A DNA stretch of 51,129 nt from Bacteroidota bacterium (GTDB lineage: Bacteria; Bacteroidota; Bacteroidia; Cytophagales; Cyclobacteriaceae): positions 1 to 51,129 of the forward strand of contig JACZXH010000017.1 in NCBI GenBank assembly GCA_022571715.1, written 5' to 3'. Within the stretch, counting starts at the first letter, position 1. Each line of letters starts with the position of its first letter. Of the stretch, positions 26,081 through 34,691 are shown piece by piece. The position numbers were made by a program, and so were the translations under genes. A model generated the notes under the pieces. It was given only the letters and a program-made list of their open reading frames with translations. It ran no database searches and had not been told where the DNA came from.

Positions 26081-26932
26081 CTAAGCAGGTAAAAAACCCA
26101 TTTTGCCTAATCGGTAGTCCCTCATAGCTTCTAAAATTTCCGTTTGGTTGTTCATTACAAATGGGCCGTGTTGCACCATGGGCTCATTTATCGGGTATCC
26201 TGCAAGAAACAGGATGACGGTATCCTTGTCTGCTTTAATCTGAATTTCGGTTCCCTCCTTCTCAAATTCTATTAATTTTTTATCTCCTATTTCCTGTCCG
26301 TTTATGGCTGTTTTGCCGTGTAGCTGGTAAAGTAGTATGTTTCTGTTTTCAGGTATGTCAATCACTATTTTTCCGTTATCTTTCATTTCTAAGGTAAGGG
26401 CTAGCACATCTGTAAGCGAATTAATGGGTCCCTTCAATCCTTTTATTTCGCCTGAAATAACATTAACGCGAGTATTATTATCTACATAGAAAGGAATGTC
26501 GTCCCTTTCAAGAGCCTGATAATTGGGTTGTACCATTTTCAATTTCTTTGGAAGGTTGATCCAAAGTTGTATCATTTCAAATTCACCGCCTGTTTCCTGA
26601 AATGATTTAGATGCTCCTCCTGCATGAATTATTCCCATTCCAGCTGTGAGCCATTGCACACCTCCATTCTTAACTACATTTTCATTGCCTCTGGAGTCGT
26701 GATGCTCAACTTCTCCTTGAAAAACGAAGGTTACCGGCTCAAAACCTCGATGAGGATGTGGCGCCACTTCTATAGCCGCCATTCCTGGTTCATATATTTT
26801 TGGGGCTCCATGGTGTAGTAATATAAATGGACTTATCTGCTCCAGTTGAGCTACAGGTAAGGGTTGACCAATTCTATGATCACCCATCATAACATCTTGG
26901 CTATCAATTATTTGTTTTATCTTACGTTTCAT
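26081..26932 (-). CDS. Pirin-family cupin protein (second of a pair)
   Basis: A 283-aa pirin. The bicupin N-domain has HPHRGFEPVTFVFQGEVEHHDS, which supplies metal-ligand histidines, then QWLTAGMGIIHAGG. The C-terminal half ends with the usual PINEPMVQHGPFVMN. Some pirins act as quercetin 2,3-dioxygenases; others as redox-sensing partners. It follows another pirin by 32 bp and the two are probably one transcript. The paralogues share the closing motif but differ elsewhere. Cytoplasmic. Confidence 0.92.
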   Translation of the reverse strand: MKRKIKQIIDSQDVMMGDHRIGQPLPVAQLEQISPFILLHHGAPKIYEPGMAAIEVAPHPHRGFEPVTFVFQGEVEHHDSRGNENVVKNGGVQWLTAGMGIIHAGGASKSFQETGGEFEMIQLWINLPKKLKMVQPNYQALERDDIPFYVDNNTRVNVISGEIKGLKGPINSLTDVLALTLEMKDNGKIVIDIPENRNILLYQLHGKTAINGQEIGDKKLIEFEKEGTEIQIKADKDTVILFLAGYPINEPMVQHGPFVMNNQTEILEAMRDYRLGKMGFLPA

Positions 26933-26964
26933 TTTTTCAAAACAATTTTCTTAAATTATTCTGC

Positions 26965-27984
26965 TTATTTAATTTCTTCTATACCATTTGCATGTAGTGC
27001 AAATCGCCCTTTTTCCTTGTCATGAACCTGCTCTTGTTCTGGCCAGGGCCATCCACCAAATTGTGTTTTTTGGTAATCCGAAAATGCCTGCTGAATCTCT
27101 TCCTGTGTATTCATTACAAAGGGACCATGCTGAGCCACAGGTTCATTTATTGGTTTGCCCTGTAACATCAACAAATAAGTGTCTTGGTTTCCGTTTTGAA
27201 TAAAAACCTCTTCTGTGGATTTTAGCTGGATTAAATTACCCTTGCTAATCGTTTCACCTTCGAGAGTCAGTGTATTTCCTTGATAAAAATAAAGTATTCT
27301 ATTTGCTTCGCCTGCTGCAGCGGGAAACGTCCATTTTGCATTGGCTTCCATTTTTATAGTTAAAATGCATACCAAATTATCAAGATTTGCAGCCCAGGAA
27401 TCAGGAGTGGGATTAAGAGCATGGACACCTTTTAGGTTTCCCGCAATAACATCAATAACTGTATTTCTACCGCTTTCATCTTTTTCGGTAACCACAGGAA
27501 TAGATTCCTTCCAAAGCATTTTAAAGTGTGGTTCTACAAATTTACTGGCTTTAGGTAGGTTAAGCCACACCTGAAACATTTCCAATGGATTTTCCTTGTC
27601 TTCATGAATCAAGGGAAACATTTCTGAATGCTGAATTCCTTTACCTGCTGTCATCCATTGCACGTCTCCTTCTCCAAATCTTCCTGCTGCACCTAAAGAA
27701 TCCGAATGGTCTACAAAACCTTCTTTACAGATTGTGATGGTTTCAAACCCTCGATGTGGATGATATGGAAAGCCAGGAATAGTACGGCCGTGATACATTC
27801 GCCAACCGTCCTTTAGGGTGAAATCCTGACCAATATTCCTGCCTTGTAACAAAGCCGTATCGGGCGCCATTTGATTGTTTCCTTTAGGATATTCATCTCT
27901 ATGATAGGCGCAAAACAGAAAAGGGTCTTGTGCCTCCCATGGAAAATTCATTGGTTTTATAGCTACAATTTTATCTGTATTCAT
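26965..27984 (-). CDS. Pirin-family cupin protein (first of a pair)
   Basis: A 339-aa pirin, longer than its neighbour, with a C-terminal extension ending GWPWPEQEQVHDKEKGRFA. Metal-site motifs are YHPHRGFETITICKEGFVDHSDS and QWMTAGKGIQHSEMF. The second cupin ends PINEPVAQHGPFVMNTQEEI. It is the promoter-proximal gene of the pirin pair. Its start codon overlaps by 14 bp the tail of a decayed tandem-CDGSH reading frame, so iron-sulfur and pirin functions may once have been co-expressed. The substrate is unknown; quercetinase activity is one possibility. Confidence 0.92.
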   Translation of the reverse strand: MNTDKIVAIKPMNFPWEAQDPFLFCAYHRDEYPKGNNQMAPDTALLQGRNIGQDFTLKDGWRMYHGRTIPGFPYHPHRGFETITICKEGFVDHSDSLGAAGRFGEGDVQWMTAGKGIQHSEMFPLIHEDKENPLEMFQVWLNLPKASKFVEPHFKMLWKESIPVVTEKDESGRNTVIDVIAGNLKGVHALNPTPDSWAANLDNLVCILTIKMEANAKWTFPAAAGEANRILYFYQGNTLTLEGETISKGNLIQLKSTEEVFIQNGNQDTYLLMLQGKPINEPVAQHGPFVMNTQEEIQQAFSDYQKTQFGGWPWPEQEQVHDKEKGRFALHANGIEEIK

Positions 27985-28246
27985 TTTTTCTAATTGTTTG
28001 ATTAAAATATTCTATACATAATAATTTGGCATGACTCCCATCACAAAATGGAGAACCATTCGTTTTTTTATACATGCATTAGGCCACTTTACCACCTTTT
28101 GCATTAAAAATAACAGGAGTAAAGTCAGTTCCCATATGCGAACCATCACAAAAAGGTTGATTGTTAGAGTTTCCATAAGTACACCAGGCGTTATGTTTTT
28201 TCAAAAGTACCGGTTACAATCCTCCTAATGGTTGGGTTGCAATTTC
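27971..28246 (-). pseudogene. Decayed tandem-CDGSH iron-sulfur protein gene
   Basis: One frame encodes two CDGSH motifs: WCTYGNSNNQPFCDGSH and, 25 codons later, CMYKKTNGSPFCDGSH. Spacing fits C-x-C-x2-[ST]-x3-P-x-C-D-G-S-H exactly, except that the second Cys is Tyr in both copies. Two in-frame TAA codons interrupt it: 28214-28216 just before PVLLKKHNAW, and 28079-28081 between KVA and CMY, where relatives usually have Leu. Without start and with lost [2Fe-2S] ligands it cannot be a working mitoNEET/CISD3-like protein. All changes fit single-base substitutions. It sits between the methyltransferase and the pirin pair on the same strand, probably the middle of a former operon. Confidence 0.8.
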
Positions 28247-28251
28247 TTAAT

Positions 28252-28923
28252 TCATATTAAAACGTCCTCTATTGATTTTGAATTAGTGTTATAAGGATCT
28301 TCTTTTTGAAACAGGGTGACATAAGTGAAATTCCCATTTTGAGCCTGTTTCATAGTTAATTTCCCGGTTGTCTGAAGTCCGAATGATACAAAAGTGTCTA
28401 TATGATTGGAGGTTAGTACCCAAGGGGGACCAAATTCAAATTGTCTTTTATCCTCACTCACTAATGCAATCACCAGAAGCTGGCCACTAAGGGCAACATA
28501 GCTAGATATTTTTCTTATAACATCATTCTCATACTTTGGTGGCAATGCCTGTATCGTAAATATCTCCAAGACAAAATCAAACTGTTGGATCCACTGAGAA
28601 TTTGCATCGAAGAGATTTGCTATCTGAAAATCAACTTTAGAATGTGGGAAACGTGCCTTGCAATATTTTATTGCTGCTTTGGAAACATCAAAAGCCGTCA
28701 CATCAAATCCAACCGTTTCCAACCCAATGGCGTCATCTCCCATTCCACAGCCAATAACAAGAGCTGTTTTTCCAATTCCATTCAATTTATTATTTTGCAA
28801 CCACTCTTGAAAATCAGGATGAATATCCATGTTTGCCCAAGGAATCCCATCGCCATTTTTATTGGATGCGGAATATAGTTCTTCTATCCAATCTGTCGGT
28901 CGATCTTCTTTCGGTATAAACAT
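28252..28923 (-). CDS. SAM-dependent class I methyltransferase, thiopurine methyltransferase-like
   Basis: A 223-aa cytoplasmic methyltransferase. Motif I is ALVIGCGMGDDAIGLE, followed by the acidic loop VTAFDVSKAAIKYC, DFQIANLFD, and FDFVLEIFTIQALPP for the post-motif region. N-terminal GDGIPWANMDIHPDFQEWL resembles the thiopurine methyltransferase/small-molecule branch. The acceptor is unknown. It begins the minus-strand set methyltransferase, CDGSH remnant, pirin, pirin; the CDGSH remnant starts within a few bases of its stop. Confidence 0.85.
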   Translation of the reverse strand: MFIPKEDRPTDWIEELYSASNKNGDGIPWANMDIHPDFQEWLQNNKLNGIGKTALVIGCGMGDDAIGLETVGFDVTAFDVSKAAIKYCKARFPHSKVDFQIANLFDANSQWIQQFDFVLEIFTIQALPPKYENDVIRKISSYVALSGQLLVIALVSEDKRQFEFGPPWVLTSNHIDTFVSFGLQTTGKLTMKQAQNGNFTYVTLFQKEDPYNTNSKSIEDVLI

Positions 28924-28979
28924 ATGCTAAAATAATAATTTTACAAATTGCATCAAATACAAAGAATTAGGGAATACAA

Positions 28980-29291
28980 TCACTTATGATAGTATCCTGG
29001 ATAGTATTTTACAGGTGACCAGCTGGGTATTGGTTCAGGGATCACAGGCGCGTATTGTTCATAACGGCCTTCATCATGTTCCACTGTGGGATGCAGGTTT
29101 TGCCCTCGACTCTTGGGAGCTTGTCTTGTGACACCATCAATTAACTCACCGACCATAGTCATGCCCTTATTTCCATCCCCTGAATTGATAAATGCTATCC
29201 TCAGAGGAAAAGCCGTGTTCCTAGCGATTACCATTTCCATCCTGCTCAAATTGGGTGAAAAGAGGAACCCGGAATTCTTTTTTGTTGGCAC
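28980..29291 (-). CDS. Hypothetical protein of 103 aa, possibly a gene fragment
   Basis: I do not recognise this protein. Its composition (Gly, Pro, Tyr, Met-rich; DGNKGMTMVGELIDGVTR, then RYEQYAPVIPEPIPSWSP and a PGYYHK end) is more like coding sequence than AT-rich noise. There is no signal peptide or membrane helix. It lies 56 bp upstream of the methyltransferase start on the same strand. It could be a small intact gene or the 3' end of a larger one. Confidence 0.4.
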   Translation of the reverse strand: MPTKKNSGFLFSPNLSRMEMVIARNTAFPLRIAFINSGDGNKGMTMVGELIDGVTRQAPKSRGQNLHPTVEHDEGRYEQYAPVIPEPIPSWSPVKYYPGYYHK

Positions 29292-29543
29292 CTATCGCGT
29301 TTAAAACCATCTGATTCAAAAATGCGATGTTTATTTAAACACTCTTAATATTGAGTGTAATGTATTATTAGAATTGCATTCGTTTGCGATTCTTTTACCC
29401 TCTCTCATACCAAAATGTCAAAAAGAGTACTACCATACTGTTGAGAAATAAAGAGAGAATAATCTTCAAATTAACATTGGTCTTTCCGACAACCATCAGA
29501 TCTTCCAAAAATAAATTCTAAATTAGTATTATAAACATTAAGA

Positions 29544-30473
29544 ATGAAAAACATTTCGATTGCCATACATGGTGGTGCAGGCACAATTCGTAAGGATTCG
29601 CTTACAAAGACGAAAGAACAGGAATATAAACAAATTCTTCAGTTGGCACTTGATGCTGGATATCAATTATTGGAGCAGGGAGCTACGTCCCTTGACGCAG
29701 TGGAAATGTCGGTAAGCAAACTGGAAGACAGCCACTTATTTAACGCTGGCAAAGGATCTGTATTTACTGCAAACGGTACGCATGAAATGGATGCTTCAAT
29801 AATGGATGGCAGTACATTGGAGGCTGGAGCTATATCATTGGTTACGGGAGTTAAAAATCCAGTACAGTTATCCAGATTGGTCATGGAGAAGTCAGATCAT
29901 TTGTTTTTATCCGGCGAAGGAGCTCAAGATTTTGCTCGTTCTGTAAATTGCGAATTTCGTGATGAGGATTATTTCTATGATGAATTTCGACATCAACAAT
30001 GGTTAGCCCTAAAGGGTTCGGATACGTTTCAATTAGATCACAGCCTATCGAAAGAAGATAAATTTGGTACAGTTGGCGCTGTGGCACTTGACAAGTTTGG
30101 AAATATTGCTGCTGCTACATCAACCGGTGGGATGACCAACAAAATGTATGGCAGAGTAGGTGACAGCTCGATTATAGGATCAGGAACCTACGCCAATAAC
30201 CTAACATGTGCTGTATCATGTACAGGTAGCGGTGAATATTTTATAAGAGGTGTTGTAGCTTATGATGTTTCCTGTCTGATTGAATATAAGAAAATGAGCT
30301 TAGCCGAAGCATGTACAGAAGTAATACAGTATCGGTTAAAGAAAATTGGCGGAGATGGCGGCTTGATAGCTTTAGATAATAATGGCAATATTGTATTAGA
30401 ATTTAATACACAAGGTATGTACAGAGGAAGAAGAAGCGTGGACGGCCTTAATGAAGTTATTATTTACCAATAG
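29544..30473 (+). CDS. iaaA: Isoaspartyl peptidase/type III L-asparaginase (Ntn hydrolase)
   Basis: A 309-aa Ntn hydrolase. It starts SIAIHGGAGTI, has NAGKGSVFTANGTHEMDASIMDG, and keeps the autocleavage/nucleophile site KFGTVGAVALD with Thr176, then AAATSTGGMTNK. The proenzyme is expected to split before Thr176 into alpha and beta subunits. It hydrolyses beta-aspartyl dipeptides, including the beta-Asp-Arg produced from cyanophycin. It lies convergent with cyanophycinase (stops 4 bp apart) and next to cyanophycin synthetase, which makes that role the likeliest. Cytoplasmic; no signal peptide. Confidence 0.93.
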   Translation: MKNISIAIHGGAGTIRKDSLTKTKEQEYKQILQLALDAGYQLLEQGATSLDAVEMSVSKLEDSHLFNAGKGSVFTANGTHEMDASIMDGSTLEAGAISLVTGVKNPVQLSRLVMEKSDHLFLSGEGAQDFARSVNCEFRDEDYFYDEFRHQQWLALKGSDTFQLDHSLSKEDKFGTVGAVALDKFGNIAAATSTGGMTNKMYGRVGDSSIIGSGTYANNLTCAVSCTGSGEYFIRGVVAYDVSCLIEYKKMSLAEACTEVIQYRLKKIGGDGGLIALDNNGNIVLEFNTQGMYRGRRSVDGLNEVIIYQ

Positions 30474-30477
30474 CGAA

Positions 30478-31347
30478 TTACACAAATGCTGAGTGAAGAG
30501 GTAAAACCTCAATTTTTCTATCATTTAGGTTAAATTTATCACCGTTGGCTAGAATATGTGTGGTGAGATTAGAAATTGACATAGGTGTACCCTTTTCCAA
30601 CTGTTGATGGGCATTATGTGTCAGTAGAGTACCATCGAAAATAATGACCATTCCAGAGCCTATTACACCAAACTCATTTCCATTCTTGATTACCAGGCCT
30701 GTGTCTTCAGCAAGTCCGATACCAATTAGCTCAGGGTGAATGGCAATCGCTTCAACCAATCTGCCAAACCTTCCTCTTGTAATAAAGTGCGTATCAATAA
30801 TTAATTCAGGTATTAAACTTAATCCCTTTCTCAATCTTAACGCACCTTTTAACATTGCATTGGTGCTACTACCACCTGCTATCATATCATTGGCCATAGC
30901 CATGGCTCCGGCACTCGTACCGGCAATTACAAAATCTTCATTTAAATATTTATGTGTCAATACTTTATGAAAAGTAGTCCCGCCTATTATTGAAGCGATT
31001 GTTGATTGATTTCCGCCTGAAAACATCACACAATTTGCTTCATTAAGCAGTTTGATATTCTGCTTTTCTTCACCCTGGCCTCGGTCCTTTAAGTTTAATA
31101 TAGTTACATCCGTGCAACCAAGTTTATTAAATGCCAGCAAATAGTTTTCACCAACCTTATCAGGAACACTTGAAGCCGTAGGAATGACAATAATTTTGGC
31201 ATTTGTTCCTCCACTCTCCTTCACGACTTGTGCTAAAATACCTTCAGCAATAAAATCAAGTCCTTCATCTTCATTTTCGTTTCCTTTGGCCTCATTTCCC
31301 CCAATAGGAATAAGTGTTCCAAAAATACTGTTCATATTTCTGTTCAA
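30478..31347 (-). CDS. cphB: Cyanophycinase
   Basis: A 289-aa S51-family serine peptidase that cleaves the beta-Asp-Arg polymer cyanophycin to dipeptides. The nucleophile Ser145 lies in IAGTSAGAMAMAN, the His187 in DTHFITRGRFGRL, and SGGNQSTIAS and GIGLAEDTGLVI are the other conserved segments. No signal peptide is visible, so it acts on internal granules, unlike the secreted cyanophycinases of scavengers. It is divergent from cphA across 101 bp and convergent with iaaA, so degradation and synthesis could be switched oppositely. Confidence 0.92.
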   Translation of the reverse strand: MNRNMNSIFGTLIPIGGNEAKGNENEDEGLDFIAEGILAQVVKESGGTNAKIIVIPTASSVPDKVGENYLLAFNKLGCTDVTILNLKDRGQGEEKQNIKLLNEANCVMFSGGNQSTIASIIGGTTFHKVLTHKYLNEDFVIAGTSAGAMAMANDMIAGGSSTNAMLKGALRLRKGLSLIPELIIDTHFITRGRFGRLVEAIAIHPELIGIGLAEDTGLVIKNGNEFGVIGSGMVIIFDGTLLTHNAHQQLEKGTPMSISNLTTHILANGDKFNLNDRKIEVLPLHSAFV

Positions 31348-31448
31348 TGTTTATACTTTAAGCTTCACAAAAATGGCTATTATTTCTCAGTAAAAATCTA
31401 TATTTATATGAGATTATAACCTATCCCTGAATTAAGATATTTTTTATT
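31348..31448. promoter_or_regulatory. Divergent cphB/cphA promoter region
   Basis: A 101-bp AT-rich gap separates the start codons of cphB (minus) and cphA (plus). Both promoters must lie here. I see no clear TAnnTTTG element or dyad, so no specific operator is claimed. Confidence 0.5.
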
Positions 31449-34076
31449 ATGAAAATTCGTGAGATATGTACACTGAGAGGACCTAACTACTGGTCGGTAA
31501 ATAGACATAAACTTATAACAATGGTCCTGGATATTGAGGAAATGGAAAAAAGGCCGACTGATACGATAGATGGTTTTCTGGATAGACTTAAGGCTATGTT
31601 TCCGACAATGTACGAACACAGATGTTCGGTAGGTGAAGCCGGAGGATTCTTTCAAAGAGTAGAGGAAGGCACCTGGATTGGCCATGTAATTGAACATATC
31701 GCCCTTGAAATCCAAACACTAGCAGGTATGGATGTTGGTTTTGGCAGAACTCGCGGTTATGGAGAGGAGGGCGTGTATAATGTTGTGTTTACCTATATGG
31801 AGGAGGAAGTGGGTAGATATGCTGCTAAAAAGGCAGTTGAAATTGCTGCAGCCTTGGTGGATGGCAAGGAATACATTTTAGATGATGACATCCAGAAGAT
31901 GAGGGAACTTCGTGAAGAGTATCGTCTGGGGCCAAGTACAGGATCTATTATTGAGGAAGCTGAGAAACGAGGTATCCCATGGTTGCGCTTAAATAAATAC
32001 TCACTATGTCAGTTAGGTTATGGTGTAAATCAGAAGAGAATTAAGGCAACGGTTACCAGCCAGTCGAGCAATATTGGTGTAGAGATAGCTTGTGATAAAG
32101 AGGACACAAAATACATGCTCGAACAAGCAGAAGTACCTGTACCTAAGGGAGATATTATTACGTCAGAAGCCGGATTGAAAGATGCCGTGGAAACCGTTGG
32201 TTTTCCATTGGTGGTTAAGCCGATAAGCGGTAATCATGGAAGAGGCATTACAACAAACGTTTTGAACTGGGATGATGCTCTTGAAGCATTTACAGTTGCA
32301 AAAAAGGTGTCTAAATCTGTGATTATAGAAAAATTCATAACCGGAGACGATTACCGTCTTTTGGTAATTGATAACAAATTGGTTGCTGCTGCAAAGAGAA
32401 CTCCAGCACATATTATTGGTGACGGAAATTCCACTATTCAGCAATTAATTGATAAGGTTAACGAGGACCCAAAAAGAGGCTATGGACATGAGAAGGTACT
32501 AACAATGATTGATGTAAATAATTTAACATTGGGTATTCTTAAAGAAAACAATAAAACGCTCGAATCTGTTCTAGACAAAAACGAGTTATTATATTTAAAA
32601 AATACGGCTAATCTGAGCACAGGTGGTACGGCCGAGGATGTAACTGATATTGTCCATCCATATAATATTTTTATGGCCGAAAGGATTGCCAAAATTATTG
32701 ACCTTGACATCTGTGGCATCGATATTATGACTACAGATATTGGCAAACCACTACCGGAGACCGATGGAGCGGTACTGGAAGTAAATGCAGGTCCGGGATT
32801 CCGTATGCATCTGGCCCCTGCCGAAGGCCTGCCAAGAAATGTGGCCGGTCATGTACTTGACATGCTGTATCCTCCAGGTTCAACATCACGAATTCCAATT
32901 ATAGCCATTGCCGGAACTAATGGTAAAACAACTACTACCCGATTGATTGCTCACATCGCCCGCATGAAAGGATATAAAGTGGGATATACAACCACAGATG
33001 GAGTTTATATCCAAAACAGATTACTCATGTCTGGCGATTGTACAGGGCCTGCAAGCGCTGAATTTGTGCTTAAAGACCCGACTGTTGATTTTGCCGTACT
33101 GGAATCTGCCCGCGGGGGTATATTGCGAGCCGGTTTGGGATTTAAACATTGTGACATAGGCATTGTTACTAATGTTGCCTCCGATCATTTGGGATTAAAG
33201 GGAATCCACACCATCGAACAATTAGCGAGAGTCAAAGGAGTGGTACCGGAAACAGTTTACCCTGATGGATATGCTATTCTTAATGCAGATGATGACTTGG
33301 TTTATGAAATGAGAAAGAATATTAAGTCGAATCTTGCCTTATTTTCATTAGATGAAAAGAATAAGCGCATGGTAAGCCATGCCAAAAGTGGTGGCTTGTC
33401 GGCAGTATATGAAAATGGTTATATTACTATATGCCAGGGAGAATGGAAAATGCGGGTTGCCAAGGCTATAAATGTTCCCTTAACATTTGAAGGAAAAGCA
33501 ATGTTCATGATTCAAAATGTGCTGCCAGCAGTACTTGCAGGATATATTCAAGGATTTTCTATTGAGGACCTTAAGGTTGCCATAGAATCGTTTATTCCAT
33601 CGGCCGCTCAAACACCCGGACGGCTTAACCTCTTTAGATTCAAGGATTTTAATGTGCTGTTAGATTATGCCCATAATCCAGCCGGACTTAGGGCTCTGAA
33701 AAGTCTAGTAGATAAAATGGAGGGGAGCCCAAAAGTTGGTATGATAGCTGGAATCGGAGATAGAAGAGCCGAAGACAATCAAGAGATAGGTGTAGTTGCT
33801 GCCCAAACATTTGATGAAATAATCATTAGACAAGATAAAAACTTACGCGGAAAAAGTGAAACAGAGCTTATTGAGATGATTCATAAAGGAATTAAGAGTG
33901 TTGACCCTAATAAGCCGGTAACTATAATTCCATCTGAAGAAGAGGCTATTACCCATGCCATTACCAAAGCAAAAAAAGGCTCGTTACTGGTATTTTGCAG
34001 TGATGTTGTGCCCGATGCGCTTAACCTGGTCATGAAATTTAAAGAAGAAGAAGCCAGGCAATTACTCGAAGTCTAA
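31449..34076 (+). CDS. cphA: Cyanophycin synthetase
   Basis: An 875-aa enzyme that polymerises Asp and Arg into cyanophycin with ATP. The length is normal for CphA1. It starts MKIREICTLRGPNYWS, then has the N-terminal domain, an ATP-grasp domain (VKPISGNHGRGITTNV; EVNAGPGFRMH) that adds Asp to the backbone, and a Mur-ligase-like domain that adds Arg. The latter has a P-loop GTNGKTTTTRL at about residues 489-499, DFAVLESARGG and VTNVASDHLG, and ends DALNLVMKF. All key motifs look intact, so the protein should be active. Together with iaaA and cphB this gives complete synthesis and breakdown of a nitrogen reserve in a non-cyanobacterium. Confidence 0.95.
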   Translation: MKIREICTLRGPNYWSVNRHKLITMVLDIEEMEKRPTDTIDGFLDRLKAMFPTMYEHRCSVGEAGGFFQRVEEGTWIGHVIEHIALEIQTLAGMDVGFGRTRGYGEEGVYNVVFTYMEEEVGRYAAKKAVEIAAALVDGKEYILDDDIQKMRELREEYRLGPSTGSIIEEAEKRGIPWLRLNKYSLCQLGYGVNQKRIKATVTSQSSNIGVEIACDKEDTKYMLEQAEVPVPKGDIITSEAGLKDAVETVGFPLVVKPISGNHGRGITTNVLNWDDALEAFTVAKKVSKSVIIEKFITGDDYRLLVIDNKLVAAAKRTPAHIIGDGNSTIQQLIDKVNEDPKRGYGHEKVLTMIDVNNLTLGILKENNKTLESVLDKNELLYLKNTANLSTGGTAEDVTDIVHPYNIFMAERIAKIIDLDICGIDIMTTDIGKPLPETDGAVLEVNAGPGFRMHLAPAEGLPRNVAGHVLDMLYPPGSTSRIPIIAIAGTNGKTTTTRLIAHIARMKGYKVGYTTTDGVYIQNRLLMSGDCTGPASAEFVLKDPTVDFAVLESARGGILRAGLGFKHCDIGIVTNVASDHLGLKGIHTIEQLARVKGVVPETVYPDGYAILNADDDLVYEMRKNIKSNLALFSLDEKNKRMVSHAKSGGLSAVYENGYITICQGEWKMRVAKAINVPLTFEGKAMFMIQNVLPAVLAGYIQGFSIEDLKVAIESFIPSAAQTPGRLNLFRFKDFNVLLDYAHNPAGLRALKSLVDKMEGSPKVGMIAGIGDRRAEDNQEIGVVAAQTFDEIIIRQDKNLRGKSETELIEMIHKGIKSVDPNKPVTIIPSEEEAITHAITKAKKGSLLVFCSDVVPDALNLVMKFKEEEARQLLEV

Positions 34077-34122
34077 GAAAATTTCAGGTTGTCAAAGCAG
34101 AGATCCCTTATTAAGGGAATCC

Positions 34123-34176
34123 AATAAGTTTGCAAAAGCCGAAACCTTATTTCGGGAAGCCTTGGCTATTCTACGC
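34123..34176 (+). pseudogene. TPR-repeat remnant
   Basis: One frame reads NKFAKAETLFREALAILR, which matches the helical core of a tetratricopeptide repeat (A-E-x-L-[FY]-R-E-A-L-A-I). No start or extended frame surrounds it. It is either a scrap of a TPR protein or a chance match in the gap after cphA. Confidence 0.35.
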
Positions 34177-34222
34177 AGCATTTCTCGGATCATGCATACC
34201 ATTTTTCTACCCAAATACTTTG

Positions 34223-34504
34223 TTAAAAGTTTGCTTTTAAACCGACATTAAATGCTCTTGTCATACCGGGCGGTAAACCTGCAGGTCTTCTTGCTATCAA
34301 ATACACATGGTTTGTTAAGTTGGTGGCATTGGTAAAAAGAGCGATGTTTTTATGCAGGACATAACTTGCACTGGCATCCAATACGAAATATGAATCAGTT
34401 TTTTCATTGGCGGGTATATTTCCTTGTCCGGGGGCTGTGCGCATTTCGTCCATGTACCTTCCGCTTAGGTTAATGCTGAATTTGTGGTGCTCCAGTCCTA
34501 GAAT
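34223..34504 (-). pseudogene. C-terminal fragment of a TonB-dependent receptor
   Basis: The open frame gives 93 residues ending in a classical outer-membrane barrel C-terminus: LDASASYVLHKNIALFTNATNLTNHVYLI, then RPAGLPPGMTRAFNVGLKANF with the terminal Phe. HHKFSINLSGRYMDEMRT precedes it. FecA-like receptors have this end, but the 500-700 upstream residues are absent; a TGA closes the frame at 34505. It is a relic left after deletion or rearrangement beside the porin promoter. Confidence 0.75.
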
Positions 34505-34558
34505 TCATCATTCCCATTTTCGAAAGTATCAATAATATGGCTAGATAAATCATTATTG

Positions 34559-34594
34559 AATGATATAAATCATTTTTTTATTTGATATACGTCA
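34559..34594 (+). promoter_or_regulatory. Two CRP/FNR-type sites upstream of the porin-YceI operon
   Basis: AATGATATAAATCATT (34559-34574) has perfect 6-bp arms and contains ATGATATAAATCA, differing at one base from the site upstream of nirK. A second, weaker copy, TGATATACGTCA (34583-34594), lies 22 bp farther on. GAAATTTG at 34618-34625 is one base from the Bacteroidota -7 element. With a start near 34631 the sites fall around -42 and -65, the usual class II and class I positions. Activation of the porin operon is inferred. Confidence 0.6.
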
Positions 34595-34691
34595 TTATAA
34601 AACTTTTTAATGTTATTGAAATTTGCAATTAATAAAAGTAACGAAAATGGGAAAGAAATTAAAAACGATTATTAACCAAAATTAAAAAGTT

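Noticed and set aside
34101-34119. Inverted repeat after cphA as a terminator
   Set aside because: The stem leaves almost no loop and has no T-tract.
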